Shown piece by piece: positions 46,002 to 55,587 of a stretch of DNA of 64,000 bases. The stretch's first letter is position 1, and each line of letters starts with the position of its first letter. The position numbers and the translations under genes were made by a program. The stretch is from Notospermus geniculatus (Eukaryota; Nemertea; Pilidiophora; Heteronemertea; Lineidae). The stretch is from NCBI GenBank assembly GCA_002633025.1, contig NMRB01000125.1, positions 1 to 64,000 on the forward strand, written 5' to 3'. The notes beneath the pieces were generated by a model. It did not search any database. It was given only the letters and a program-made list of their open reading frames with translations, and was not told the DNA's origin.

Positions 46002-46381
46002 GAGGAACCCGCACACTAACGTCACGACGTGGCGCTGCGAGCGCTTGTACCGAAGTGTCCGTTTTTCTAACGTTATTTCCATTTATTTCTGGCGTAAAAA
46101 TAAACAATTTGTGTTGGTCGCCCAACAATAAAACTTACATCATCTTGTAGCAGATGAAATTTTCTTTTAATCTCATTCGTTTTTTTCTTAAAATGAAGAG
46201 ATACAATGGCGATAATAGCAACGTCTTTTGTGTCATTTTTCCTGTAGAAAAATGGACAGGCAATTTTTTCATGACGCAACGTCAGCACCTTACATGACGT
46301 CAATGACACCTAAAATGACGTCAATGACGTCGTTTCGGTACAAGCGCTCGCAGCGCCGACCTGTCGGTGAGCGGGTTCCCC
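46002..46381. mobile_element. MITE of 380 bp present only in copy B, with TGACGTCA sites
   Basis: The ends GAGGAACCCGC and inverse GGGGAACCCGC are followed inward by inverted GGCGCTGCGAGCGCTTGTAC arms. Copy A has GACAATTCTGTGG at this place and copy B has GACAAT-element-ATTCTATGG, so AT is repeated at both sides. The right half carries ATGACGTCAATGAC twice and a further ATGACGTC. Confidence 0.83.
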
Positions 46382-48518
46382 ATTCTATGGCCCTCTCCCT
46401 TCAATTTCCATACCTGCCCAAGCCCTAGGTCCATACCTATCTACAATGTACGTATCAATGATACTCCATACAGTCAGCTGAACGATATGTTACGTGCACC
46501 ATGATTGGCTAAATTCCTAACCTATGAACTACTAGGAATCAGAATACTGGTATTTTCCACCATATCCCTTCAAGTTCACATTTTCGCTTCACAATTCATC
46601 CCCAAGTCCACCTTGGACCATAAAATCTTCAGAGCACTAGTCCATGGATTATATCATCAATAATTACTTGTGCCATCCAGAATGTGGCAATATCGTGAAT
46701 CAGCTTTTGGTACACATCCAAATTGAAACATTTGCATGTCCACACTAATCCTGCATGTTTGCAAAATAGGCTTTTGTCTTCAAACATAAACATCATTTCA
46801 CCTACAACTTCACAAAAAGTTGTAATATTAGCGACTTTCAAGGGCAAATTTTTCTTCAACAAATTCCACAAAATGCATTTTCACCGAAGTTTACAAAGAT
46901 CCTTTTGTGCAAAATAGCAAATTGCTGATTTGGTTGTGAATTCAACACAGAGTCATGCAATTTGCATACCAGGGTAATTGCCGGTGACTTTCTATGACTA
47001 CAATGTATGACATAGTGTGGTAATTGTTTCTATGACTTGTCAGATCACGAACAGGTGGGCAATTGCTCAGTGTTCAGGACGTGTTGAATTCCTACACGAA
47101 AAGTGTACCATTATTCAAATTGTAAATCAATATCAATACTCAGAATCAATTTCAACATCTGGTTTGATTCAATCGCTGCAATATGTCAATATAACATGAT
47201 TGATTCTTGATGGATTTTCTGCCCAAACTATATGTGAAATGTGAAATAGATGAGGGCAAAATCAGGATTTCATCACATAAATATTACAATTTATTGTTTC
47301 AAAATGACCAAAGTATATACTGAATGCAGGATGCAGCCATAAAATTTTCATCCCTGTTTCACAACTGTAACCCTATCACTGCCATTGACATTTTCATAAA
47401 AAATATGATAACCTGCCAAATTCTGCAATCTTACTGAAACACTGTTGAATAGATATTGAGAAAAAAGTCAGCTGGACAACCTCTATTTTGTCTTCTACAC
47501 TGGGATGAAGCCATACCTTGCTAGCGATTTTCACCAAACATGTCAAAGCTGAAATCTGAATAGGTCTCTTCTATTGGGCACAGATAAAACAGGAAATATA
47601 GTTCCCTGTTTCTGCTCCGGTGACTCAGCTTCACAAACAAAAACTCAGAAGAAATTGTCCTTGACTTATATAAAACTGCTCATGACAAATTTAGCCCAAG
47701 TCATATGTTGTCTCCAAATAGCTTTTAACCCACAAATGTGACTGACATTGTGTGTGACCATCCCTGTGATAAAAATCTCGAGTGGCCACTTAAGTCTATT
47801 TCTAACATCTTCCCCTTTGATCAATCGTGTTGATAACTACGTGAATGGCCTGTCACCTTCTGAAGGAGAATCTTCAAAGTATCTCAAACCACTAATACCA
47901 CGCTATACCTTTCACTGCGATACCCATTAAGAATATTGACGTCTATTCTGAATACGTCCCGTGTCTTACGGTTGTAATCTTCTTGGAATGACATCATAAA
48001 TGTATGAGCTTGACATAGGAAATTCTTTTTGACTTCAGTTCCTGGTTTTAATAGTGATACAACTCCTTTGGAAGTTGCTCCAAATTACAAAATTTTATCG
48101 AAAATGTGATAAAATCACAAAATTAATACCTGCACTTGTAAGAATACCGGTATAAGAAATTTTCCTACCCATTTTGTGTACCCGTAGTTCTGATGGTAAG
48201 TGAAACAATCTTTTTCATTCATGTGCCTCGATCACCTCTTGTTAACATAAGTGGCCACCTGGTCGAGTTGTCATGTCATTAAGACCGGATCAATGCTCAT
48301 TATCTACCACAACTTTTTACCAGGTCCACTGATATTGGTAAATTGCATGAAAGAAAAAATTGTACTATCACTCAGACAGGCATAAAACGCTTTTCCTGAT
48401 AACCTTAAACTTGGGTCAGTGTCTCCAAATCCATGGAGTTTCTTTCAGTAAAAAAAGATAGAAAACTCTTTCTATTCAGAGCAACATTTCCAGTTACTTT
48501 TAAGCAAATTTCCGTGTT

Positions 48519-48872
48519 CAGTGGAACCTCTCTCAACATGACCTTGGAACTGACAGATACTGTCTTCGCAATGGGAGGTTTACTGCCATTAGAGGCCACC
48601 ACCAGTTAAAGGTCGTAGAACGTCACAGAGAAGAAATGCACATCACAGAGAAGAAATGCACGTCACAATGTCATCCATAATGAAATGAAGCCGTGGCCTG
48701 CGTCGGTGATGTCAAATCTATGACGTTCTAGGACCCACCACTGGTGGCAGGAGAGTCTCCCATTGAGGGGTGTGCATTACAGCAGAATGAATAGAAATAA
48801 CGTTTTGGGGACTTGAATGTCCTTAATAGAGAAGTGTCCTTTGTGCAGAGGTGGCCAAGGGATGTTCCACTG
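48519..48872. mobile_element. Tc1-like MITE (CAGTGGAAC ends) holding a nested element
   Basis: The left end is CAGTGGAACCTCTCTC (48519) and the right end is the inverse of CAGTGGAACATCCC (to 48872), followed by TA. The ends resemble CAGTAGAACCTC of the copy-A insertion at 40961. The GACGT-rich element at 48569-48765 lies inside it. Confidence 0.6.
48569..48765. mobile_element. MITE with AATGGGAG/GAGGCC-type ends, copy 2 (nested)
   Basis: The left end CAATGGGAGGTTTACTGCCA and right end ...GAGAGTCTCCCATTG form an imperfect TIR. The inner arms are AGAACGTCAC and TGACGTTCTAGG, as in the copy at 40286-40494. A 25-bp unit (CACAGAGAAGAAATGCAC) is tandemly repeated near 48625-48665. Confidence 0.65.
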
Positions 48873-48878
48873 TAATCC

Positions 48879-49063
48879 TTAATCAAAATGATAGCATTTC
48901 ACAACAAGTAAAAGAACTGATAGTCCAGTTGTTCTGACGAAGTTCCGGTAAAGTTCTTTCAGAAAGAATGTATAGATATCCATAGACGTGTGCATGTCGT
49001 AGCTCATACATTTGATGTCACTGTCCTCTTCCCATTCACAAAGCCTTCTTTGTTCACCATAAT
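48879..49063 (-). CDS. Candidate terminal coding exon, unknown product
   Basis: A strong acceptor (polypyrimidine TGTTTTTTTCAG, minus strand, ending at 49064) is followed by 61 open codons starting in phase with GAT-TAT-GGT and ending in TAA at 48881-48879. The peptide includes CEWEEDSDIKCMSYDMHTS and MDIYTFFLKELYRNFVRT, with protein-like composition. I do not recognise the family and I found no upstream partner exon on the minus strand between here and 52 kb. It begins 6 bp beyond a transposon end. It could be a genuine last exon of an unseen gene or a chance frame behind a good acceptor. Confidence 0.35.
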
Positions 49064-50067
49064 CTGAAAAAAACAATCATTAAGAACATAAATTCCCATC
49101 CCACTACTTTATCCCATAAGAGGATTACTGAGTTTTAAACATAGGATTGTTGCATGTTTGCTGCAAAAAAGTGCTTTTACTGCAATGGGAGAGTGGACAG
49201 AAGTTCAGCTGTAACATGATTAAGGCTGGCCGTTGTAAAAAAGTACCTCGGAGGAAAATTTACAAAGGTCTTCGATGAGTGCTCTTTGTTTTTTCCTACG
49301 TTACTTGCTGTAATTCATCCTACGCAGCCAAATATTTCTCATCCTGTGGCATTTCTAAAAGGCCATACAAGGGGCAATGATGTCAAAGCCATCTGGAGGC
49401 TGAGATTGCCAGAAGATTTTACCATCTATTTATGGGACTTTTTCTCTATGTGAAGGGATTAGCTACTTTAATATAATGAAAAATTGAAATTTTGAGATTG
49501 GAAAATTTCATATTTTTTTCATTTCGCTGATGAAATACTGAGAGCCAATGAGAAGATGCTTTGAAATCAGTGGTATTAAAAATAACCTTTTTGGAGTATC
49601 ATTCAGAATGAGCAGCAATTACATGTACTATTATGTACACTGCAGCCAATACTTGGAAAACTCATCTTGTTTCATCATTCACCCTGCTTTATGAAATACA
49701 TTTCAAGTGTACTAGGCACAAGGTCACAACCATCCAGAGACATATTTGTTTGACACTGAAATATATTTTATTTCGTTGCAGGAAGTGAACCTAAATTACC
49801 TGAGTGAAGTCTCAGGATATAGGGTAATTGGTTTCATCATTGTGCCATATTTATGATAAATTGTCGTGTTGAAACCAGAATTGGGCAATAATTTTCCAGA
49901 GAACCAACGTAACATATTATACATATTAGTTGAATGTCACACGATTATATCTGGTTTCAATTGCATGTTGGTTAGTAGTCACGAGATATTGGAAAGGTTC
50001 TATTTTGAAATCAATGGATCTGTCAAGAAGAATTTTTTTGCTGAGAACTGGTGTAAATCCAGTTCAT
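49064..50067. other. No gene seen
   Basis: AT-rich spacer. If the candidate exon at 48879-49063 is real this would be its upstream intron on the minus strand. Confidence 0.35.
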
Positions 50068-50285
50068 ATAGCTAGAGCATGCAGTGGGTCACTGTGACGT
50101 AACTTTGACCATGCTGACGTACACGACAAACTCTGCCATGTGCAGATCATATCATGGGTTGAAGTCATGCATACTCCACTTGCACCGACAACAAAGTGCA
50201 CCATGTGGGTCGACGACGTCATTTGGTGTCCAGTATGGCGGATTTAGACTGATCACATGACGCAATCACATCACATGCTCTCTGC
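50068..50285. mobile_element. Diverged CRE-type MITE, inverted
   Basis: Read on the minus strand it shows the module order of 26243-26480 (GACGTCGTCGACCCACATGG, TTGTCGGTGCAAGTGGAGT, TTCAACCCATGA), with decayed ends (TAGAGCATGCA / TGCTCT). Only degenerate GACGTC sites remain. Confidence 0.6.
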
Positions 50286-50316
50286 AGACAAATCCCAAAT
50301 TGACGTAATCGAGAAA

Positions 50317-50505
50317 GATCTGCGCACTTCCGCCGAAATCGCAAACACAACCTCGGTCTGAAACTGAATGAAGTGACGCAGAGAACCCCACAACAGTGAC
50401 TTGGGTGATGTTGCATCAGAGTCAACCATTGCTGAATCAGGATTGCGTCATGCCAGCTGGTTTCAGACTGAGATTGTTGCGATTTCGGCGGAAGTGCGCA
50501 GATCT
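50317..50505. repeat. Inverted repeat with about 50-bp arms
   Basis: AGATCTGCGCACTTCCGCCG at 50317 and the inverse CGGCGGAAGTGCGCAGATCT (to about 50505) form the outer arms, continuing inward (AAATCGCAA / TTGCGATTT; CTGAAAC / GTTTCAG). It adjoins the preceding MITE. Confidence 0.75.
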
Positions 50506-51289
50506 GCGAATTCGAGAATCGTCTATAGGCCGTGTTATAACCAGGATACTACACTTAACTTCTGTTTTAGCATTGATGTTACATTCAAGACTATGTTCGC
50601 CTCCTACATACATCCGACATTTGTCTTTAAAGAAACGTACCTAATTAATTCCTCTTGTTTGTTGACATTTCCACCAAGAATAACGAATCTTCTCAGCAGT
50701 CTCACCCCTTGATGTTCACGATCCAGGTTGATGCGGATGTTATGTTGTTGGTCGATTCTGATGTAACATGGTCACCATGGAATCCTGACGCAACTCCGTC
50801 ATTGCGGCAATGTTTTCCCCATAACTCATCCAATAAATCCAAATTGGTAATATACCCCTAAATATCCTTTGATTATTGGCCAAGAATAGATATATAGATA
50901 ATTATATATAGATATACGTTCTACTCTTTCAATCTACAAACAATTCTTGACATTGCGTTTTTTTAAATATCCACGCTTTGATTCGGAGTAAAAATTGTTG
51001 TTTCTTAGAAACGAGAGTCATGAAGTACAAGTATTGCCGTTTAAATTTCCATCTGAATTGCTAAAGAATTAATCACGATTGTTCCCATGGTTGTGATTTC
51101 CTCATCTTCATGATTATTGTAAATGATCAATAAATAAATAAGTGGAATGTGTCGGAAGTTATTCGAAGGTGGAATGTAGACCACTGCAATTTGCCCCAAT
51201 CAAGTCATTGTCCCAATACATATGGGATAGCTATGCATGTGGTCGGTAGTATACGTATAGTCTTGACTATGAGAAAATGCACATATTTT
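50506..51289. other. No gene seen
   Basis: AT-rich spacer with a short TATATAGATA run near 50890-50915. Confidence 0.4.
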
Positions 51290-51961
51290 ACATAGTTAGT
51301 CAAACTCAAAATGCAATGAGTACACTTGGTCTTGTTTGAAACCATTCCTTCTGTTTGGTAGCATGTATTGGCTACTGACACCACACCACGTGATCTGGCA
51401 GCCTGTGGTCCGCTGCCGATCGACACCTCAGCTTAGTAGAATCCTCCAGAACGGATGCAGTTTCGAACTGCTCGGCTGGACTGAGGATGCCAGACCGTAG
51501 GAACCTCACACAGACTCTCGTTGCTCTGCGGCTAAACTATGGTACACACATATACCGTTGCAACTATGGCTGCAGATATACATGTAGACCACAGCAACTT
51601 GCCGCCGCCCTCTGAGGCGGTCATGAGTATCCTCTCACGTGCCGCCGTCTCCAACCCTCTCGTGTCAACAGCACCATTTCCACTTCATACGTTCCTCCAG
51701 GAACACATGGCTTGTTGCCCGTCGTCGTACTCGTGGTAAACGTGCAGACCGCTACAATTGGCCTCCTGGTATATATGTTGATTACTCCAGTACGCCTCCT
51801 CGTATATGTGCTGACCCATACACTGGGCCTTCCTCGTCGTATCGTCGGCTCGTGTGCGCCCCTTCGTCCATGGTTGCAATCCTGGTCGGAACGTGTATAC
51901 TGTGCCTGTGAAGTTAAGTGATATTTTGACAGAAGTGACTTTTTCATTACCTTCATTCTGG
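51290..51961. repeat. 672-bp duplicated unit, copy 1
   Basis: It starts ACATAGTTAGTCAAACTC and ends ACCTTCATTCTGG. The sequence is nearly the same as 51963-52633, separated by one N at 51962. It contains the tyrosine-motif frame described at 51700-51860. Confidence 0.95.
51700..51860 (-). pseudogene. Possible degenerate tyrosine-rich receptor-tail remnant
   Basis: On the minus strand three successive 33-bp units encode QHIYEEAYWSN, QHIYQEANCSG and LHVYHEYDDGQ, i.e. an 11-residue period with H-(I/V)-Y-x-E. Neighbouring frames add YDEEGPVYG before and GGTYEVE after, so one or two frameshifts would be needed to join them. Such tyrosine motifs resemble cytoplasmic tails of signalling receptors (the neighbouring LRR receptor ends NIYDEIPVLI). 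Both 672-bp copies carry it (second copy at about 52370-52530). It could equally be a chance open frame in a short tandem repeat. Confidence 0.25.
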
Positions 51962-51962
51962 N

Positions 51963-52633
51963 ACATAGTTAGTCAAACTCAAAATGCAGTGAGTACACTT
52001 GGTCTGGTTTGAAACCATTCCTTTTGTTTGGTAGCACGTATTGGCTACTGACACCACACCACGTGATCTGGCAGCCTGTGGTCCGCTGCCGATTGACACC
52101 TCAGCTTAGTAGAATCCTCCAGAACGGATCAGTTTCGAACTGCTCGGCTGGACTGAGGATGCCAGACCGTAGGAACCTCACACAGACTCTCGTTGCTCTG
52201 CGGCTAAACTATGGTACACACATATACCGTTGCAACTATGGCTGCAGATATACATGTAGACCACAGCAACTTGCCGCCGCCTGCTGAGGCGGTTATGAGT
52301 ATCCTCTCACGTGCCGCTGTCTCCAACCCTCTCGTATCAACAGCACCATTTCCGCTTCATACGTTCCTCCAGGAACACATGGCTTGTTGCCCGTCGTCGT
52401 ACTCGTGGTAAACGTGCAGACCGCTACAATTGGCCTCCTGGTATATATGTTGATTACTCCAGTACGCCTCCTCGTATATGTGCTGACCCATACACTGGGC
52501 CTTCCTCGTCGTATCGTCGGCTCGTGTGCGCCCCTTCGTCCATGGTTGCAATCCTGGTCGGAACGTGTATACTGTGCCTGTGAAGTTAAGTGATATTTTG
52601 ACAGAAGTGACTTTTTCATTACCTTCATTCTGG
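51963..52633. repeat. 672-bp duplicated unit, copy 2
   Basis: Second copy, directly after the N. It differs from copy 1 by about a dozen substitutions and a one-base indel (GGATGCAG versus GGATCAG). Confidence 0.95.
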
Positions 52634-52970
52634 TCTTTTGGCCTACCGAAGTCAAAACCATTTCAAGTTCACCTATAAAAGTTGGCAGGAATTATATGGA
52701 CTCAGAACGGGACTTTAGTGAACTTGAATTGGCTGATGGACATGCACAACAACAAAAATAGTGTCCGGTAAACCAACAACTTTTAAAAACCAGACATTTC
52801 ATTTGCAATAGAAAAAGCCCCCTGAGTCAAAATTAGCGAAACTTCATCAGCCCAGTACGCTATTCCTGTAGCCACGAACATTTTACGTCACGTTTCACAT
52901 AAAGACTGGGACACAACATTGGATAACTGAATTTTATGTAATACTATAGTTTGGATAACTCAGGAGTGTT

Positions 52971-55574
52971 TTATATCAATACTGGTATTTCATCATAAAT
53001 GTTTTTGGTATCTTGACTCGAGTTGGAATCGCTTAATCTCCGTCCACTGAGGAGACCAGTTACGGTGTTGACCCCCGGAGTCGATGGCGTGGACGGCGGA
53101 CTCGGCAAGGGGTCATTGAGGGACCGCGTACTGGTTCGCATAAAACTGGCACTGCCGTGAAAACTGTTCAAGGCGCTCATTGTACCGGTTGCACTGTCTC
53201 GACTGAGTGCAGAGTCTGTGAGATGGCCAGCGTTGTTGTCATCACGAGTTAGATTCAAAATATTACTGGCACTAATTAGGAGAGTATTAATATTACCAAT
53301 ACATCGTTCAACATCTTCTCCAGACTCTAAAGAGTCCATAGACTTAGGACGAGTAAAACGTTTCGTACTTGATCCTATCTGTGGCATGGGGTCGGCGCAG
53401 ACCTTCGTCGGCTGCGGTATGCTCGGTAATGGAGGAGCTGGTCGAGCTGCTGTACAGTACATATGGGCACGTTTTTTCTTACGGTACTTGCATACTGTAA
53501 CTGCTACGAATATCACCAAGAGAAGAAGAAGTAATCCACCGCCGAGAGCACTTCCGATGATTACAGATGGAAACACGTTGGGATCGTGAACGGTTGTTTT
53601 TGTCACCAACGGTGTCTTCGTTTGGACAACAATGCAATTGTCTGGTGGCAGATCGTGGACCACACTTCCATTGAGATCGAGGCCTAGGCAGATTGTGTAG
53701 TTGGCGTAAGGGACTAGGCCAGAGAGTTTGTACTCCTTGACAGAAGGATGGATAAGCAGTGTGTAGCTGTAGGACTTATCAGTTGACAGCCGATAGTAAA
53801 TTCTCACACCAGTCACTTTATCCCCTTCCACTATTTTCCATCTAACAATCACATAATTCGGTCCGGGTGACACTGACGAGATGTTTATTTTTGGAGGATC
53901 ATGGAAAGTCGGCGTCGGCACAATTCTATAGTCCTTACACACAGGTGGTGGCGGTTGCGGATCCGGACACGTCAGGTCGCTCTCCGCCACGAATCGGAAA
54001 TGCCGTTCGCGATTTCTCGCCGGCGTTGCGCATTCCCATAGGATGTTAAGTTTTGCCATGTCACTCAGTCCACTCATCCAGTCTCTCAGCCAAAGTAATC
54101 GACAATCACAGTGTAGGGGATTACCGTCCAAGTTGATTTCTTTCAGGGCGGTGAAATTACGGAAAGTACAACTGTCGATGGTTGTGATCTTGTTGTTCTC
54201 TAAGGTCAACTGATCTAGACTGCTCTCCAATCCTCTCAGGTCGTCTTGAGTCACGTTCTCAATGATGTTATTACTAAGCAACAGTTTCTGGAGTTTCGGC
54301 ATGTTTCGAAACGTCATTGGCACGAGAGAATCAATGCTATTTTGGCACAAGTTCAGGGTGTTCAAGTTTTTGAGAAATCGCACAGACTCCCAGTCAGACG
54401 TTCGGAATTTGACACCTTCCATTGTTAAGTACTCCAGAGTGTCCTCTAAGCCATGGAACGTGTGCTGGGTCAGCGAACCGCCCAACATCATCAGGTCCAA
54501 ATATAACTCCTGTAACTTTTCAAAATGGTGGAACACTTCGTCCGGAAGTTTCGTTATCAAGTTTTCCGATAGTAAGAGAACTTTTAGTTGTTTGTGCAGG
54601 CCTTCAAACATCGCTGGACTGATGCTCGCAATGCGGTTTCCCTGAATGTTCAAATACGCCAAACTGTTCATGTTCTTAAATGCGTTATCGGGCAGGGTAC
54701 CCGTCAGGGTATTGTAGGCTAGGTTCAACTGTTCTAGTCGTGTCAGGTTCCCCAAGGGAGCCAGATTATCCTGATTGATCATATTTGCGTGTAATCCAAG
54801 GAACTCCAGCGATCTGCTCAGACCATCGAATGCTTTTGATTCTAATCCAACAATCTTATTCTGCGACAAGTCGAGGTCCTTCAGATTTGACAAGTTCTCA
54901 AATGTTTTCGCTCTCACCGAAGTAATTTTATTCTGTCCTAATACTAGTTTTTCAACTTTGTGCAGGTTTCTTAACGAATCTCGTGGAACCGATGCGAGGT
55001 TATTTCCACGTAAATTCAATTCGACGAGACTCTTTTCTATTCCAATAAACGCGTCTCTATGAATGTTACCGATCTTACAACGTTCTAAAGTCAGCCGCTC
55101 TAGATTGGTCATATTTTTGAATAATCCACTTGGCAAGTCAACAAGTGTAAAACCTTTCAATTTGAGCGTACGTAATTTGACTTGGGCTCGGAGGAGCTCC
55201 GGCGGAAAGCGGACGACTTCATTTTGATTCACTTCTAAGACGAGTTCTGTAAGTTGATTGGCTAGCCCGATAAATGCCTGGGGTGAGAGCCTCATGATTG
55301 GGTTAGAGGACAGATCCAATTTCTCAATATTCAACCCATGGAAGGCGCGTGATGAGATTTCCTGGATGTTATTGTGTGCAAGTATCAATTTGTAATATTT
55401 CTCTTGCGTGACGGTGAATGCAGGCACCATGTTCAGATTTTTCCGTTTACAGTTGATCTCGATCCCGTTAACTCCGGTGGTACAGGTGCAGTCCTTTGAT
55501 GGACAAGCACTCGTTAATGTCATGGCGGATAGAATTACGAAGACGACTCCTTGTAATGCTCTCTGTTGCTTCAT
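52971..55574 (-). CDS. LRR-LRRCT-FN3 single-pass transmembrane receptor, 867 residues
   Basis: Predicted cell-surface adhesion or signalling receptor. A signal peptide (1-23) is followed by a cysteine-bearing LRR N-cap (24-42, CPSKDCTC), about 17 leucine-rich repeats (about 58-485, LxxLxLxxNxI pattern), and an LRR C-cap (about 485-538, NPLHCDCRLLWLRDWM). One fibronectin type III domain follows (about 563-655, ending NYTICLGL), then a TM helix (671-695) with a KYRKKKR stop-transfer and a 170-residue tail. The tail has a proline stretch (APPLPSIPQP), serine-rich parts and the end NIYDEIPVLI (possible SH2-type tyrosine and class II PDZ ligand). The whole coding region is one exon. An acceptor TTTTCAG (55590-55585) 10 bp before the ATG implies a 5' UTR intron. 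Domain order is like FLRT, but the LRR array is longer, nearer to chaoptin-like proteins. I leave the symbol open. Confidence 0.93.
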   Translation of the reverse strand: MKQQRALQGVVFVILSAMTLTSACPSKDCTCTTGVNGIEINCKRKNLNMVPAFTVTQEKYYKLILAHNNIQEISSRAFHGLNIEKLDLSSNPIMRLSPQAFIGLANQLTELVLEVNQNEVVRFPPELLRAQVKLRTLKLKGFTLVDLPSGLFKNMTNLERLTLERCKIGNIHRDAFIGIEKSLVELNLRGNNLASVPRDSLRNLHKVEKLVLGQNKITSVRAKTFENLSNLKDLDLSQNKIVGLESKAFDGLSRSLEFLGLHANMINQDNLAPLGNLTRLEQLNLAYNTLTGTLPDNAFKNMNSLAYLNIQGNRIASISPAMFEGLHKQLKVLLLSENLITKLPDEVFHHFEKLQELYLDLMMLGGSLTQHTFHGLEDTLEYLTMEGVKFRTSDWESVRFLKNLNTLNLCQNSIDSLVPMTFRNMPKLQKLLLSNNIIENVTQDDLRGLESSLDQLTLENNKITTIDSCTFRNFTALKEINLDGNPLHCDCRLLWLRDWMSGLSDMAKLNILWECATPARNRERHFRFVAESDLTCPDPQPPPPVCKDYRIVPTPTFHDPPKINISSVSPGPNYVIVRWKIVEGDKVTGVRIYYRLSTDKSYSYTLLIHPSVKEYKLSGLVPYANYTICLGLDLNGSVVHDLPPDNCIVVQTKTPLVTKTTVHDPNVFPSVIIGSALGGGLLLLLLVIFVAVTVCKYRKKKRAHMYCTAARPAPPLPSIPQPTKVCADPMPQIGSSTKRFTRPKSMDSLESGEDVERCIGNINTLLISASNILNLTRDDNNAGHLTDSALSRDSATGTMSALNSFHGSASFMRTSTRSLNDPLPSPPSTPSTPGVNTVTGLLSGRRLSDSNSSQDTKNIYDEIPVLI

Positions 55575-55584
55575 TTTGAGTTAT

Positions 55585-55587
55585 CTG
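55585..55587 (-). promoter_or_regulatory. Splice acceptor in the 5' UTR of the LRR receptor
   Basis: On the minus strand TATTTTCAG precedes ATAACTCAAA and then the ATG at 55574. The first, non-coding exon must lie further right and was not located. Confidence 0.65.

Larger units (their letters stand above)
44507..48368. repeat. Large duplicated block, copy B (about 3.9 kb)
   Basis: This is the second copy of 40658-44158, starting immediately after a single N. It is longer because of insertions at 44574-44735 and 46002-46381, and it lacks the 40961-41150 insertion. A 259-bp segment (47779-48037) reads identical to 43583-43841, although adjoining sequence differs by about 6%. Confidence 0.93.
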
